Source: Secundilactobacillus folii (GTDB taxonomy: Bacteria > Bacillota > Bacilli > Lactobacillales > Lactobacillaceae). Taken from it: 33,738 bases of DNA. Both the position numbers and the translations under genes were made by a program. The stretch's first letter is position 1; each line of letters begins with the position of its first letter. Below are positions 15,857 through 24,066 of this stretch, piece by piece. The stretch lies in contig NZ_WNJO01000019.1 of assembly GCF_009720675.1 (NCBI RefSeq), forward strand, positions 1 through 33,738, in the 5' to 3' direction. The notes below the pieces were generated by a model. That model made no database searches. It was not told where the DNA came from and saw only the letters and a list, made by a program, of their open reading frames with translations.

Positions 15857-16010
15857 CTCTCTCTAAGCGTGAGACAGACAGCAGGAATGTTTGGTATTTT
15901 GCAATTAATTGTTTGCATCTGGACGATTCTATGTTATTGTTTATATGAAGGTAACTCTTCAAGCAGCAGAAAGTCTTGGGCCTGTTCACAGGTTCAGGGC
16001 TTTTTGTTTT
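15848..16010 (+). ncRNA. Possible small RNA divergent from the MarR gene
   Basis: A promoter, a GAAG/CTTC hairpin (15947-15960) and a strong intrinsic terminator bound about 160 nt. No gene lies downstream on this strand before the convergent trpA. The only open frame (from 15869) runs through the terminator and lacks a ribosome site. A second, weaker promoter (TTGCAT 15913-15918 with TATTGT 15935-15940) would give an RNA of about 60 nt instead. Confidence 0.4.
15971..16010 (+). terminator. Terminator of the possible small RNA
   Basis: CTTGGGCCTG-TTCA-CAGGTTCAGG: a 10-bp stem with G-U pairs and a UUCA loop, followed by GCTTTTTGTTTT. Confidence 0.75.
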
Positions 16011-16048
16011 GCTCAGAAAAGGATTGGTTAACTGTCATTTTTAAACAG

Positions 16049-16126
16049 CAAAAGGGTATACTTCTCTCCAAATAGACAAGCCAATAAGTTAAGCTTGTGC
16101 GCTTAGGGAGGGCGTATACCCTTTTG
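16049..16126. terminator. Long rod-like hairpin after trpA
   Basis: CAAAAGGGTATAC pairs perfectly with GTATACCCTTTTG (13 bp). Inside it lie CTCTC/GGGAG and ACAAGC/GCTTGT. It is the likely 3' end of the trp transcript on the minus strand, although the T-run there is weak (CTTTTGCTG). Seen from the plus strand it ends CCCTTTTGATTTT, so it may act in both directions. Confidence 0.65.
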
Positions 16127-16141
16127 ATTTTGCACCAGTCC

Positions 16142-16933
16142 TTAACGAACCGGATTACCAACAACGGCAGCCTTCATCTGTTTCGTGTAATCCTGCAATT
16201 TGGTCGGTGCCTGCTCACCATATTCAGCGACAATGTTCACGCAGGCGCTACCAACAATTGCACCATCGGCAATCTGTGCCATTTCAGCGGCCTGTTCTGC
16301 AGTGTGGATTCCAAAGCCGATAGCGGTGGGGACATCAGTGACTTTACGGATGCGGGCCACTAAGTCTGACAAGTCGTTAGCAAATTCGCTCCGTTCGCCA
16401 GTGACCCCAAGCGAAGAAACCACGTAGATGAAACCGGTGGCTGCCTTGGCAATCTTTTCGATTCGGTCGCCAGAAACAGGGGTGACCAACGGAATCAAAT
16501 CAACGTCATGCTTGGCGGCGATTGGTGCTAATTCGCCGCGCTCCTCATACGGCATATCAGGGATCACCAAGCCGTCAATTCCCAGTTCGGTGCACCGTTT
16601 CGTGAACGCCTCGTAACCATACTGGAACACGATGTTTAAGTAGGTTAAAAAAGCTAACGGGATCGCTGTTTGTTTACGAATTTCCGCGACCATATCAAAG
16701 ATCGTATCCATGGGTAAGTCCGGATCAGCCTTCAAGGCCCGAATATCCGCGGCTTGAATCACCGGTCCGTCAGCGACTGGGTCTGAGAATGGAATCCCAA
16801 TCTCGACTAAGTCAGCGCCACCCTTAGCAAGGGCCACCACGTTGTTGACGGTTCCCTGGAAATCCGGGTCGTTAGCGGCAATAAACGGAATGAAAGCTTT
16901 ATGGTTTTTGAAGACTTCAGCAATTTTACTCAT
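16142..16933 (-). CDS. trpA: Tryptophan synthase alpha subunit
   Basis: It converts indole-3-glycerol phosphate to indole and glyceraldehyde 3-phosphate, in complex with TrpB. The 263-residue TIM barrel has both catalytic residues in place: E44 in [12 protein letters not shown] and D55 in PVADGPVIQ, eleven apart as in the family. The phosphate loop GFGIHTAEQ is also visible. The ATG start overlaps the trpB stop by 8 nt (ATGAGTAA), so translation is probably coupled. A TTG three bases upstream is less likely. It is the last gene of trpDCFBA. Confidence 0.96.
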   Translation of the reverse strand: MSKIAEVFKNHKAFIPFIAANDPDFQGTVNNVVALAKGGADLVEIGIPFSDPVADGPVIQAADIRALKADPDLPMDTIFDMVAEIRKQTAIPLAFLTYLNIVFQYGYEAFTKRCTELGIDGLVIPDMPYEERGELAPIAAKHDVDLIPLVTPVSGDRIEKIAKAATGFIYVVSSLGVTGERSEFANDLSDLVARIRKVTDVPTAIGFGIHTAEQAAEMAQIADGAIVGSACVNIVAEYGEQAPTKLQDYTKQMKAAVVGNPVR

Positions 16934-18140
16934 CAATATCTACCCCTCTGTATTTTGCAATCGACGCCACATCCTTGTCGCCACGTCCTGACAGTGTGCA
17001 AACAATAATTTGATCCTTACGCATCTTGGGCGCGATCTTTTGCACGTAAGCCACTGCATGGCAGCTTTCGATGGCGGCGACGATGCCCTCAGTTTTAGCA
17101 ATGTATTCAAATGCATCCACTGCTTCGTCATCAGTAATGCCCACGTACTTGGCACGGCCAGTCTTCGCTAAGTAAGCGTGTTCCGGACCAACACCGGGAT
17201 AATCCAGGCCCGCAGAGATCGAATAAACCGGTTTGATTTGACCCGTTTTATTCTGCAGGAACATGGACTTCATACCGTGAAAGATACCGTCGGAGCCACG
17301 TTCAACGGTGGCAGCTGTGAGCTCAGTTTCCACACCCTTACCGGCTGCTTCGGCGCCCACTAATTGCACACTGGGTTCATTGATATAGTTGGCAAAGGAA
17401 CCAATGGCGTTTGAACCGCCACCGACGCAGGCCACGACCATGTCAGGCAACTTGCCAGTTTTTTCTTGCAGCTGCTGTTTAGATTCTTGGCTGATGACGC
17501 TTTGGAAGTCCCGCACCATCAAGGGGTATGGATGAGGACCAGTGGCTGAACCCATTAGGTAGAAGGTGTCATCCACCCGCTTAGTCCAGTCTTGCAGAGC
17601 CGCGTTAATGGCGTCTTTCAGAACCATGGATCCGCTAGTAACGGGGTGGACTTTAGCGCCTAACAATTCCATCCGGTACACGTTGAGACGTTGCCGGTCA
17701 GTGTCTTTTTTACCCATGAAGACTTCACATTCCATCCCGAAGTAAGCAGCGATGGTAGCGGTGGCCACACCATGTTGGCCAGCACCAGTTTCGGCAATCA
17801 GTCGGGTCTTACCCATGTGTTTTGCCAACAGTGCTTGGCCAATCACGTTATTGATCTTGTGAGCGCCGGTATGGTTGAGGTCTTCACGTTTCAAGTAGAT
17901 TTGAGCGCCACCTAAGTCCTTCGTCATCCGTTCAGCATAGTAGAGCAGCGAAGGCCGGTTAGCATAGTCTACCAGCAAGTCGTGCAGTTCCGTTTTGAAT
18001 TCGGGATCGTTTTTATAGTGTTCGTAGGCTTTAGTCATGCGGTCCAGTTCGTTCATTAGCGTTTCAGGAATATATTGGCCGCCATATTCGCCGTAGCGCC
18101 CGGTGGTATTCTTGCTTAGTTTCAGGTTAAGTTCAGTCAT
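16926..18140 (-). CDS. trpB: Tryptophan synthase beta subunit
   Basis: A PLP enzyme that joins indole and serine to make tryptophan. The 404-residue protein has the PLP lysine K96 in [11 protein letters not shown], the [14 protein letters not shown]-terminus, the phosphate-binding GGGSNAIG loop and [13 protein letters not shown]. The start is the ATG after GAAAGGAAACC; the frame continues upstream to 18302 but that part overlaps trpF antiparallel to no known domain and is rejected. It lies 37 nt after trpF. It is a TrpB1-type protein paired with TrpA. Confidence 0.97.
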   Translation of the reverse strand: MTELNLKLSKNTTGRYGEYGGQYIPETLMNELDRMTKAYEHYKNDPEFKTELHDLLVDYANRPSLLYYAERMTKDLGGAQIYLKREDLNHTGAHKINNVIGQALLAKHMGKTRLIAETGAGQHGVATATIAAYFGMECEVFMGKKDTDRQRLNVYRMELLGAKVHPVTSGSMVLKDAINAALQDWTKRVDDTFYLMGSATGPHPYPLMVRDFQSVISQESKQQLQEKTGKLPDMVVACVGGGSNAIGSFANYINEPSVQLVGAEAAGKGVETELTAATVERGSDGIFHGMKSMFLQNKTGQIKPVYSISAGLDYPGVGPEHAYLAKTGRAKYVGITDDEAVDAFEYIAKTEGIVAAIESCHAVAYVQKIAPKMRKDQIIVCTLSGRGDKDVASIAKYRGVDIDE

Positions 18141-18177
18141 TGATAGGTTTCCTTTCATTAAATGCGTAATTTTATTG

Positions 18178-18756
18178 TTAGTTTTGATGTGCCAGCGTGA
18201 CGATGGTACGAATCTTATTAGCGTCTTTTTGACCACCAGTTTCCACGCCACTAGAAACATCCACGACGTCTGGATGGACGGTTGCAATCGCGGTCGTGAC
18301 ATTTTCAGGGGTCAGCCCGCCGGCGAGAATGAACGGGTGCGGGGCTTGTGGCACCCGCGTCCAATCAAGCGCAATCCCTGAGCCGTTACCGCTGTCTAGC
18401 ATCACGTAATCCGCTGCAGTCGGGGTAATCGGCGCGTTTGGCTTGAACACTTGAAAAACCGTTGCACCCGCTGCTTTTAGAGCTTTAACCGTTTCTTCGC
18501 TTTCGTGACCATGCAGTTGAACGATTTGAATCGCACCGCTACGAAAGATTTTCAGCATGTTTTCCAGCGGCTCATCCACGAAAACGCCAGCCGTGGGAAT
18601 TTTGTCATCAAGTAGATTTCGGAATTTCAAAGCCGTTTTCAGTGTGAGTTGGCGACGACTGGGGGCAAATACAAAACCAGCGAAATCAGGTTGCACTTCA
18701 TTAACGACTTGGGTATCTTGCTCTCGCATTAGCCCGCAGATCTTGATTCGCGTCAT
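18178..18756 (-). CDS. trpF: Phosphoribosylanthranilate isomerase
   Basis: It isomerises N-(5-phosphoribosyl)anthranilate to CdRP, the third step of tryptophan synthesis. The 192-residue barrel shows the catalytic cysteine in [32 protein letters not shown], the general-acid aspartate in LDSGNGSG, and the C-terminal phosphate motifs [10 protein letters not shown] and VDVSSGVE. It starts 4 nt after the trpC stop, with GGAGTG inside the end of trpC as ribosome site. Confidence 0.95.
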   Translation of the reverse strand: MTRIKICGLMREQDTQVVNEVQPDFAGFVFAPSRRQLTLKTALKFRNLLDDKIPTAGVFVDEPLENMLKIFRSGAIQIVQLHGHESEETVKALKAAGATVFQVFKPNAPITPTAADYVMLDSGNGSGIALDWTRVPQAPHPFILAGGLTPENVTTAIATVHPDVVDVSSGVETGGQKDANKIRTIVTLAHQN

Positions 18757-18760
18757 GTCA

Positions 18761-19540
18761 TCACACTCCTAACAGTTGGGTAATTTTATCGGCTTTATCG
18801 GGGGCGGTCATCAAGGCTTCCCCAATTAAGATGCCGTTGACGTGGTGCTGCTCCAGTATCTTTACATCGTCGCGGTTGTGAATACCACTTTCAGCTACAA
18901 AGGCGACGTTATCGGGTACCAGTTTTCGTAGGCGGATGCTGTTATCCAGCGATACCGTGAAATCTTTGAGGTTCCGGTTATTGACCCCAATCATTTTGGC
19001 ACCGACATTCAGTGCCCGCTTGAGCTCACCTTCATCGTGAGCCTCTACTAACACTGATAAGCCTAATTTATTGGCGAGATCGAAGTAGCGCTTAAGTTGG
19101 TCATCACTCAGGATGGCGACGATCAGCAAGACGATACTGGCACCGGCTGCCTTCGCCTGGTACAGCATGTATGAGTCAACCACGAAATCTTTTCGGAGGA
19201 CGGGAACGCTGACGTTTGCTGCGATGGTTTTCAAATAGTTAATATTGCCTTGGAAGTAGTCCGGTTCAGTTAGTACTGAAATGGCACTAACACCGTGCTG
19301 ATCGTAATCCTTGGCGATGGCCAGATATGGGAAGTCTGCTGCAATTAGTCCCTTTGATGGGGAGGCTTTTTTAACCTCTCCAATCAGATGAATGCCTGGG
19401 GCGTTGAAGCGGTCGTACACTCGTTGAGGATCCTTAGTCGGTGTTGCAGCGGCCTGCGCCTGCATTTGGCGTAACGAGACGCTTTGCTGTTCTTTTTTCA
19501 GGCGGCGTTTGGTGGCTGCCACAAGGTCGTCTAAGATCAT
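18761..19540 (-). CDS. trpC: Indole-3-glycerol phosphate synthase
   Basis: It closes the indole ring from CdRP with loss of CO2. The 259-residue barrel has [16 protein letters not shown] (catalytic Glu and Lys of the first strand), [41 protein letters not shown] and [10 protein letters not shown]. Its ATG overlaps the trpD stop by 4 nt (ATGA). It is a stand-alone TrpC and is not fused to TrpF. Confidence 0.96.
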   Translation of the reverse strand: MILDDLVAATKRRLKKEQQSVSLRQMQAQAAATPTKDPQRVYDRFNAPGIHLIGEVKKASPSKGLIAADFPYLAIAKDYDQHGVSAISVLTEPDYFQGNINYLKTIAANVSVPVLRKDFVVDSYMLYQAKAAGASIVLLIVAILSDDQLKRYFDLANKLGLSVLVEAHDEGELKRALNVGAKMIGVNNRNLKDFTVSLDNSIRLRKLVPDNVAFVAESGIHNRDDVKILEQHHVNGILIGEALMTAPDKADKITQLLGV

Positions 19541-20568
19541 GCCACTTGTGCTCCCTTCGTCAGTTCGATTAATTCGTTTAATTTCGTTTGGGCTTCACCG
19601 TTGTCAATGACTTCTGCTGCCCGTTGAACGGCTTGCTGAATAGTCATTTCTGGATGGGCTGTGTAGAGTGCTAGTCCGGCGTTTAACAGTACGATATCAC
19701 GTTTAGCTCCGGGCTTGCCTGCAAGAACATCACGGGTGATCTGTGCGTTTTCAGCCGGTGTGCCACCAACAATCTCTTGTTTGGGTGCCCGCTGGAGCCC
19801 GAATTGTTCAGGTGTGATGGTGTATGATTTGAAGGCGTCACCGCGAACTTCAATGACGTGGGTCGGAGCCGAAATGGAAGCTTCGTCCAGGCCATCTTCA
19901 CCGTGGATCACCAGTGCGTTTTTAACCCCTAACTGGTTTAACACGTGAGCCATGGGTTCCATTAAAGCGTCATCGTAAACTCCTAGTAATTGCATGCCGG
20001 CATGGGCGGGGTTAGCTAACGGCCCCAAGACATTGAATAAAGTCCGAATCCCGAGTGCTTTACGAACGGGTGCGACGTATTTCATCGCCTGATGATACTC
20101 CTGAGCAAAGAGAAAGCAGATGCCAATTTGGTTGAGGATCTCTTCGCTAGCTTCCGGTGCCACGTTGATGTTAACGCCTAGTGCTTCCAGTACGTCAGCT
20201 GCACCGGACTTCGATGACGCTGCCCGGTTGCCGTGTTTAGCAACCGGCGTACCAGCTGCGGCAACGACTAATGAAGACGTAGTGGAGATGTTAAATGAGT
20301 TGGCGTGGTCACCACCAGTGCCGACGATTTCCAAAACTGGTTCGCCGGCTTTAAAGGTCAACGCGTGGTCGCGCATGGCGTCAGCGGCACCAGCAATTTC
20401 AGCGACCGTTTCATGCTTGACGGTGAGAGCGGTAAGTAAACTTGAGATTTGAATATCGGTGGCTTTGCCCTCCATGATGGCGTTCATGACGTCGTTCATT
20501 TCGTTAAAGCTCAGGTCAGTACGGTTAGCAACTTTTGCGATTGCAGTTTCAATAGTCATTTCAGTCAT
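19537..20568 (-). CDS. trpD: Anthranilate phosphoribosyltransferase
   Basis: It transfers phosphoribose from PRPP to anthranilate. The 343-residue protein shows the PRPP loop [15 protein letters not shown], the [20 protein letters not shown] segment and the LGPLANPA block. It is not fused to a TrpG domain. The ATG follows GGAGG by eight bases. It is the first large gene of the second trp unit, behind a T-box leader, a long hairpin and a small ORF. A Met five codons from the start is a less likely alternative. Confidence 0.96.
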   Translation of the reverse strand: MTEMTIETAIAKVANRTDLSFNEMNDVMNAIMEGKATDIQISSLLTALTVKHETVAEIAGAADAMRDHALTFKAGEPVLEIVGTGGDHANSFNISTTSSLVVAAAGTPVAKHGNRAASSKSGAADVLEALGVNINVAPEASEEILNQIGICFLFAQEYHQAMKYVAPVRKALGIRTLFNVLGPLANPAHAGMQLLGVYDDALMEPMAHVLNQLGVKNALVIHGEDGLDEASISAPTHVIEVRGDAFKSYTITPEQFGLQRAPKQEIVGGTPAENAQITRDVLAGKPGAKRDIVLLNAGLALYTAHPEMTIQQAVQRAAEVIDNGEAQTKLNELIELTKGAQVA

Positions 20569-20592
20569 GGTAAATTCCTCCAGTAGGTGATG

Positions 20593-20667
20593 TTAGTGAG
20601 TTGTTAAATACGGTTGAGGTGTTGCTGCTAACAAGCTTTGCCATCGTGTTTTATTCGTCGTTGTCAT
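20593..20667 (-). CDS. Small ORF (24 residues) directly before trpD
   Basis: An ATG with a near-perfect ribosome site (AAGGAG, nine bases upstream) opens a 24-codon frame: MTTTNKTRWQSLLAATP, then QPYLTTH and a stop. It holds one Trp and one Tyr codon. It lies between the long hairpin and trpD, and its stop is 24 nt before the trpD start. It may be a translated leader that couples to trpD or senses Trp, or a short functional peptide. No equivalent frame sits before trpE, although the rest of that leader is duplicated. It is seen only as an ORF with a good ribosome site; translation is inference. Confidence 0.5.
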   Translation of the reverse strand: MTTTNKTRWQSLLAATPQPYLTTH

Positions 20668-20694
20668 GATTAAGATCTCCTTGCTCGGTTTAGA

Positions 20695-20823
20695 TAGCTG
20701 AAACGTGCTTCGCAAGTCTGAGAGCTCTATGTAAGGTAACTCTGACCAAAATCCAAACCCGGGATTTCTGTCAGAGTTACCTTACACGCCGCTCTCATAA
20801 CGCCTTGCTCCGCACTCTGGCTA
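20695..20823 (-). repeat. Nested long hairpin between the T-box terminator and trpD
   Basis: Plus-strand arms, outside in: TAGC/GCTA, GTGC/GCAC, GCAAG/CTTGC, GAGAG/CTCTC, then a perfect GTAAGGTAACTCTGAC / GTCAGAGTTACCTTAC (20731-20746/20770-20785). The 23-nt loop contains CAAAATCCAAACCCGGGATT. The trpE leader has the same nested layout (23442-23578) with different but again complementary stems. Confidence 0.85.
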
Positions 20824-20880
20824 CAAAAAAATCCGCCCATAACATAAACGCCATAATTAGCGTTTAGTTAAGGACGGATA
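20824..20880 (-). terminator. T-box attenuator terminator before trpD
   Basis: On the minus strand TCCGTCC...GGGCGGA encloses TAAACGC...GCGTTTA, followed by seven T. Confidence 0.9.
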
Positions 20881-21042
20881 TAACTTCCGCGGTGCCACCT
20901 TAATTTGATGCCGGGACTTCTCCCGCACATCACCCTTAGCGAGATGCGTATTCACATCTCCGACAACTGACGTATGTCTGTACGTTTCTTGGTAGTTGGG
21001 TGTGGACGCTTCGGCAAAAGGCAACATTGCCGAAACGTGTTC

Positions 21043-21142
21043 GATGAGGCAATTTCCTCCTGTGTAAGGGACTTAAACCAAAAATCCAAACCCGGGATTT
21101 TCCGTTTAAGTCCCTTACACTCCGGAAATTAGACGCCTCATC
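21043..21142 (-). repeat. Long palindromic hairpin inside the trpD T-box leader
   Basis: Arms: GATGAGGC/GCCTCATC, AATTTCC/GGAAATT, then a perfect 17-bp GTGTAAGGGACTTAAAC / GTTTAAGTCCCTTACAC (21062-21078/21104-21120). The 25-nt loop contains AAAATCCAAACCCGGGATTT. The whole inner palindrome recurs unchanged at 23813-23871. Confidence 0.88.
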
Positions 21143-21288
21143 TCACACTCTTTCACAAGAACCCTCTGTGGTCCATTTAACTACCTGCGTTCGGTCGCAC
21201 TCTCAGCTCCGGCGGCTCTCTTTACGTGCACAATAGTCTTGATCTCCACATCATTGGTTTGTATGAGCGAATTTATTTGATTGGCATA

Positions 21289-21317
21289 AGATTAGAACTT
21301 TATGAAAAGATTGTCAA
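21289..21317 (-). promoter_or_regulatory. Promoter of the trpDCFBA leader
   Basis: On the minus strand TTGACA, a 17-nt spacer, then TAATCT. It lies just downstream of trpG, so trpDCFBA has its own start. No terminator is seen between trpG and this promoter, so read-through from trpEG is also possible. Confidence 0.8.
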
Positions 21318-21338
21318 CACTTTTTCTCAAATTTAATT

Positions 21339-21947
21339 TTATGCAAGCTTATTTAATGGTGCAGCGACGCGGATCTGTGCCAAATAATTTTTAATGATCT
21401 GAGCACCCACCTGCGGGTCAGTCATGATCGATTCCGGGTGAAATTGGACGCCGTAGACCATGTTTGCCTCATCAGCCACCGCCTGAATCGTACCATCGCT
21501 GGCCGTTGCCGTGACGGTGAGCTGCTGGGGGATGGTCGCAGGATCGATCACCAGCGAATGATAGCGCGCCGCTTCAAAGGTCGTTGGGCAGTTAGCAAAC
21601 ATCTTACTGTGGCCTTGTAACGTCATGATGGATGGCTTGCCATGCATGAGTTTAGGTGCGTGGATTACTTTTGCGCCATAGACTTCGCCAATGGCTTGGT
21701 GACCCAGACAGACGCCAAGAATCGGGACTTGACCGCGAAATGTAGTTAGGATGTCCAACAGATTACCGGCATTTTCTGGCCGTCCCGGTCCTGGTGACAA
21801 GATAATTCCGGTAGGGTGTTTGGCGACTAATTCCCGAGCGGTGAAGGCATCGTTTTTGACAACGGTAATTGGCTCTTCACTAAGCGTCCCAATCAATTGG
21901 TACAGGTTATAGGTGAAACTGTCATAATTATCAATCAGATAAAGCAT
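21339..21947 (-). CDS. trpG: Anthranilate synthase component II (glutamine amidotransferase)
   Basis: It releases ammonia from glutamine for TrpE. The 202-residue class I amidotransferase has IDNYDSFTYNL, the oxyanion loop SPGPGRPENAG, the nucleophile C80 in GVCLGHQAIGEVYG, and the His-Glu pair in VQFHPESIMT. The ATG overlaps the end of trpE by 17 nt, so the two are coupled. PabA-type dual use with a PabB elsewhere is possible for this family. Confidence 0.95.
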   Translation of the reverse strand: MLYLIDNYDSFTYNLYQLIGTLSEEPITVVKNDAFTARELVAKHPTGIILSPGPGRPENAGNLLDILTTFRGQVPILGVCLGHQAIGEVYGAKVIHAPKLMHGKPSIMTLQGHSKMFANCPTTFEAARYHSLVIDPATIPQQLTVTATASDGTIQAVADEANMVYGVQFHPESIMTDPQVGAQIIKNYLAQIRVAAPLNKLA

Positions 21948-23406
21948 GGGCTACTCCTCCTTGATCGGCGGTATTGATGGCGTTTACAACTGCGCTGGCC
22001 TTGTTGTTGAACTCTTGATATTCGTACTTAGCGATACTGTCGGCGACGATGCCAGCACCGGAATGGACAACGATTTGGTTGCCCTTGCGATAGGTTAAGC
22101 GGATGCCAATACACAGGTCCAAGTCCCCATTGAAGTCGAGGTAACCCAGGCAGCCGCCGTAGACGCCGCGCTTGCGATTCTCCAACTGGGCAATGATCTG
22201 CATGGCGGAAATTTTCGGCGCTCCGGAAAGGGTACCAGCAGGCAGTACTGCATTCACGATATCCATGGCGCTGGCACGGGGATCTGCAGTGCTTTCCACA
22301 GTTGATCCAAGATGCATCACGTTGGCGAATTTTAACAAGTTGCGGGTTTTAGTCACCTTGACTGAACCAAATTGGCTAACAACGCCCAGATCGTTTCGGC
22401 CGAGGTCGATCAGCATGTTATGCTCGGATTTTTCCTTTGGCGATGTCTGCAATTCATGAGCGAATTTGGCGTCTTCCGCTGCTGTTTTACCGCGCCGTCG
22501 AGTACCAGCTAGTGGGTAGGTGAACAAGGTGTTACCCCGTTTTGTGATCAGCGTTTCTGGTGATGCACCCAGTGTTTCGAAATCCCGGTGGTGAAAGTAA
22601 AACTGGTAGGGGCTGGGACTATCGTGAAAGAGTGTGGGGGCCACGCCTAACAGGGAACCACTCATGGCCGCTTGCTGAGGGTTAGAAAAAATCAACTGGA
22701 AAATGTCCCCATCAACGATGTGCTGTTGGGCTTGGGCGACTCGTTCACTGAATTCTGTCAGGCTGAACTGAAAATGGAACGGCTGGGTCAACGCAAACCG
22801 TGGCAATGGCTTCGGCTGTGCGGAGCGGATGATTCTTTGAAGCCTCTGCAGCGAATGAATGGTGTCATCGTAGCGTTCCTGTAATTCATCGGTTGGAATG
22901 ATATGACTTAACGTGACACGATGCTGGCGGTGATTATAGGCAATGACCCGGTCAACCAACAAGAGATCAGCATCGTCTAAATGCATGGGATCAGCTACCG
23001 GTTGCTTCAGTGCGGTTGTCGCGTATTTAGCGTAATCATAGCTGAAATAACCGATCAAGCCACCAGTAAAGGGTGGTAAACCGGCGATGCGAGGCGTTTG
23101 GTGCTGTTTGAGGATGCTTTCCAGAATCGGTTTAAGCTCAGTTTCTTCAGTCGATTCGGTGCCATCGATCGCCGTGGTTGTCAGGATGTGATCACGGTAC
23201 GTGAAGGTTTGCTTCGGTGTCAGACCAATGAAGGTGTAGCCGTCTTCGGTTTTCTTGGGCTTACCCGTGAGTAGGAAACCAGGTTCATCAGCCTTTTTTA
23301 AAGCGTTAAAAAGTGAGACCGCGTCGAAGTTTTGGATTTGAAATGACAGAGTAACTGGTACTGCTGGATAGTCTTTTGCTGCGGTAAGCAGTTGCTGTAG
23401 GTTCAT
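21931..23406 (-). CDS. trpE: Anthranilate synthase component I
   Basis: It converts chorismate to anthranilate with ammonia from TrpG. The 491-residue protein has the chorismate-binding core: GDIFQLIFSNP, LGASPETLI, YPLAGTRRRG, HNMLIDLGRNDLGVVSQFGS (in parts), AGTLSGAPKISAMQII and GGCLGYLDFNG. The N-terminal segment that normally reads LLES and binds feedback Trp reads FLLTGKPKKTEDGYTFIGL here. The start is ATG with GGAGG, and the leader before it carries a Trp T-box. It is first in the trpE-trpG unit. Confidence 0.95.
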   Translation of the reverse strand: MNLQQLLTAAKDYPAVPVTLSFQIQNFDAVSLFNALKKADEPGFLLTGKPKKTEDGYTFIGLTPKQTFTYRDHILTTTAIDGTESTEETELKPILESILKQHQTPRIAGLPPFTGGLIGYFSYDYAKYATTALKQPVADPMHLDDADLLLVDRVIAYNHRQHRVTLSHIIPTDELQERYDDTIHSLQRLQRIIRSAQPKPLPRFALTQPFHFQFSLTEFSERVAQAQQHIVDGDIFQLIFSNPQQAAMSGSLLGVAPTLFHDSPSPYQFYFHHRDFETLGASPETLITKRGNTLFTYPLAGTRRRGKTAAEDAKFAHELQTSPKEKSEHNMLIDLGRNDLGVVSQFGSVKVTKTRNLLKFANVMHLGSTVESTADPRASAMDIVNAVLPAGTLSGAPKISAMQIIAQLENRKRGVYGGCLGYLDFNGDLDLCIGIRLTYRKGNQIVVHSGAGIVADSIAKYEYQEFNNKASAVVNAINTADQGGVAHALSD

Positions 23407-23441
23407 GGTGCATTCCTCCTTGGAAGTGTTTTGATGTTAGA

Positions 23442-23578
23442 TAGCTGAAACGTGCTCCGCAAGGCAAGGACTTGCGCCTAAGGCGACTCCGACATAATTC
23501 ACGGCCAAAACCGCCGCAAATTCTGCCAGAGTCACCTTACGCTCCAGTCCTTAACCGCCTTGCTCCGCACTCTGGCTA
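23442..23578 (-). repeat. Nested long hairpin between the T-box terminator and trpE
   Basis: Plus-strand arms, outside in: TAGC/GCTA, GTGC/GCAC, GCAAG/CTTGC, AAGGACT/AGTCCTT (23466-23472/23546-23552), then TAAGGCGACTC / GAGTCACCTTA with one mismatch. It is the counterpart of 20695-20823, with changed stems that remain paired. Its loop lacks the AAACCCGGG sequence. Confidence 0.82.
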
Positions 23579-23635
23579 CAAAAAAATCCGCCCATAACAT
23601 TCACGCTAAAACTAGCGCTTAGTTAAGGACGGAGT
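23579..23635 (-). terminator. T-box attenuator terminator before trpE
   Basis: On the minus strand TCCGTCC...GGGCGGA encloses AAGCGCTAG...TAGCGTGA, followed by seven T. Confidence 0.9.
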
Positions 23636-23793
23636 TTTCTTCCGCGGTGCCACCTTAATTTGATGCCGGGACCTCTCCCGCACATCACCCTTAGCGAGAT
23701 GCGTATTCACATCTCCGACAACTGACGTATGTCTGTACGTTTCTTGGTAGTTGGGTGTGGGCACGTTTTTGGCTACCTAGCCGAAACGTGTTC

Positions 23794-23893
23794 GATGAGG
23801 CAATTTCCTCCTGTGTAAGGGACTTAAACCAAAAATCCAAACCCGGGATTTTCCGTTTAAGTCCCTTACACTCCGGAAATTAAACGCCTCATC
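23794..23893 (-). repeat. Long palindromic hairpin inside the trpE T-box leader
   Basis: The second copy of the palindrome at 21043-21142: GATGAGGC/GCCTCATC and AATTTCC/GGAAATT around the same 17-bp stem (23813-23829/23855-23871) and the same 25-nt loop. Confidence 0.88.
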
Positions 23894-24037
23894 TCACACT
23901 CTTTCACAAGAACCCTCTGTGGTCCATTTAACTACCTGCGTTCGGTCGCACTCTCAGCTCCGGCGGCTCTCTTTACGTGCACAATAGTCTTGATCTCCAC
24001 ATCACTGGTTTGTATGGACGGTGTTTAATTGGCACTT

Positions 24038-24066
24038 ACATTACTCATTTTGATTTTATTTGTCAA
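24038..24066 (-). promoter_or_regulatory. Promoter of the trpEG leader
   Basis: On the minus strand TTGACA, a 17-nt spacer, then TAATGT. Expected start near 24031. Confidence 0.8.

Larger units (their letters stand above)
20824..21282 (-). promoter_or_regulatory. Trp T-box leader of trpDCFBA
   Basis: On the minus strand the T-box core GGTGGCACCGCGG (21 kb side of the terminator, 20887-20899) is followed by a terminator. Stem I lies near 21150-21240, and the specifier is UGG (plus-strand CCA at 21173-21175) in GTTAAATGGACCAC. Uncharged tRNA-Trp should stabilise the antiterminator and switch on trpDCFBA. An extra long hairpin (21043-21142) sits between Stem I and the antiterminator. Large parts are identical to the trpE leader. 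Confidence 0.92.
23579..24031 (-). promoter_or_regulatory. Trp T-box leader of trpEG
   Basis: The T-box core GGTGGCACCGCGG (23642-23654), the UGG specifier (plus-strand CCA at 23934-23936) and Stem I are identical or nearly so to the trpD leader. The helix next to the inner palindrome differs (CACGTTT/AAACGTG with GGCT/AGCC here, TTCGGCAA/TTGCCGAA there) but pairs in both. This argues that both leaders are functional. Confidence 0.92.

Noticed and set aside
15717-15989. 91-residue N-terminal extension of the MarR protein
   Set aside because: It covers the divergent promoter and palindrome. The GTG at 15716 has AGGAGG at seven bases and gives normal MarR length.
15869-16075. Plus-strand 68-codon ORF with hydrophobic start
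   Set aside because: It reads through a strong terminator and has no convincing ribosome site. The region fits a non-coding RNA better.
18141-18302. 54-residue extension of TrpB
   Set aside because: It overlaps the end of trpF in another frame, and the ATG at 18140 has a ribosome site and the conserved TrpB N-terminus.
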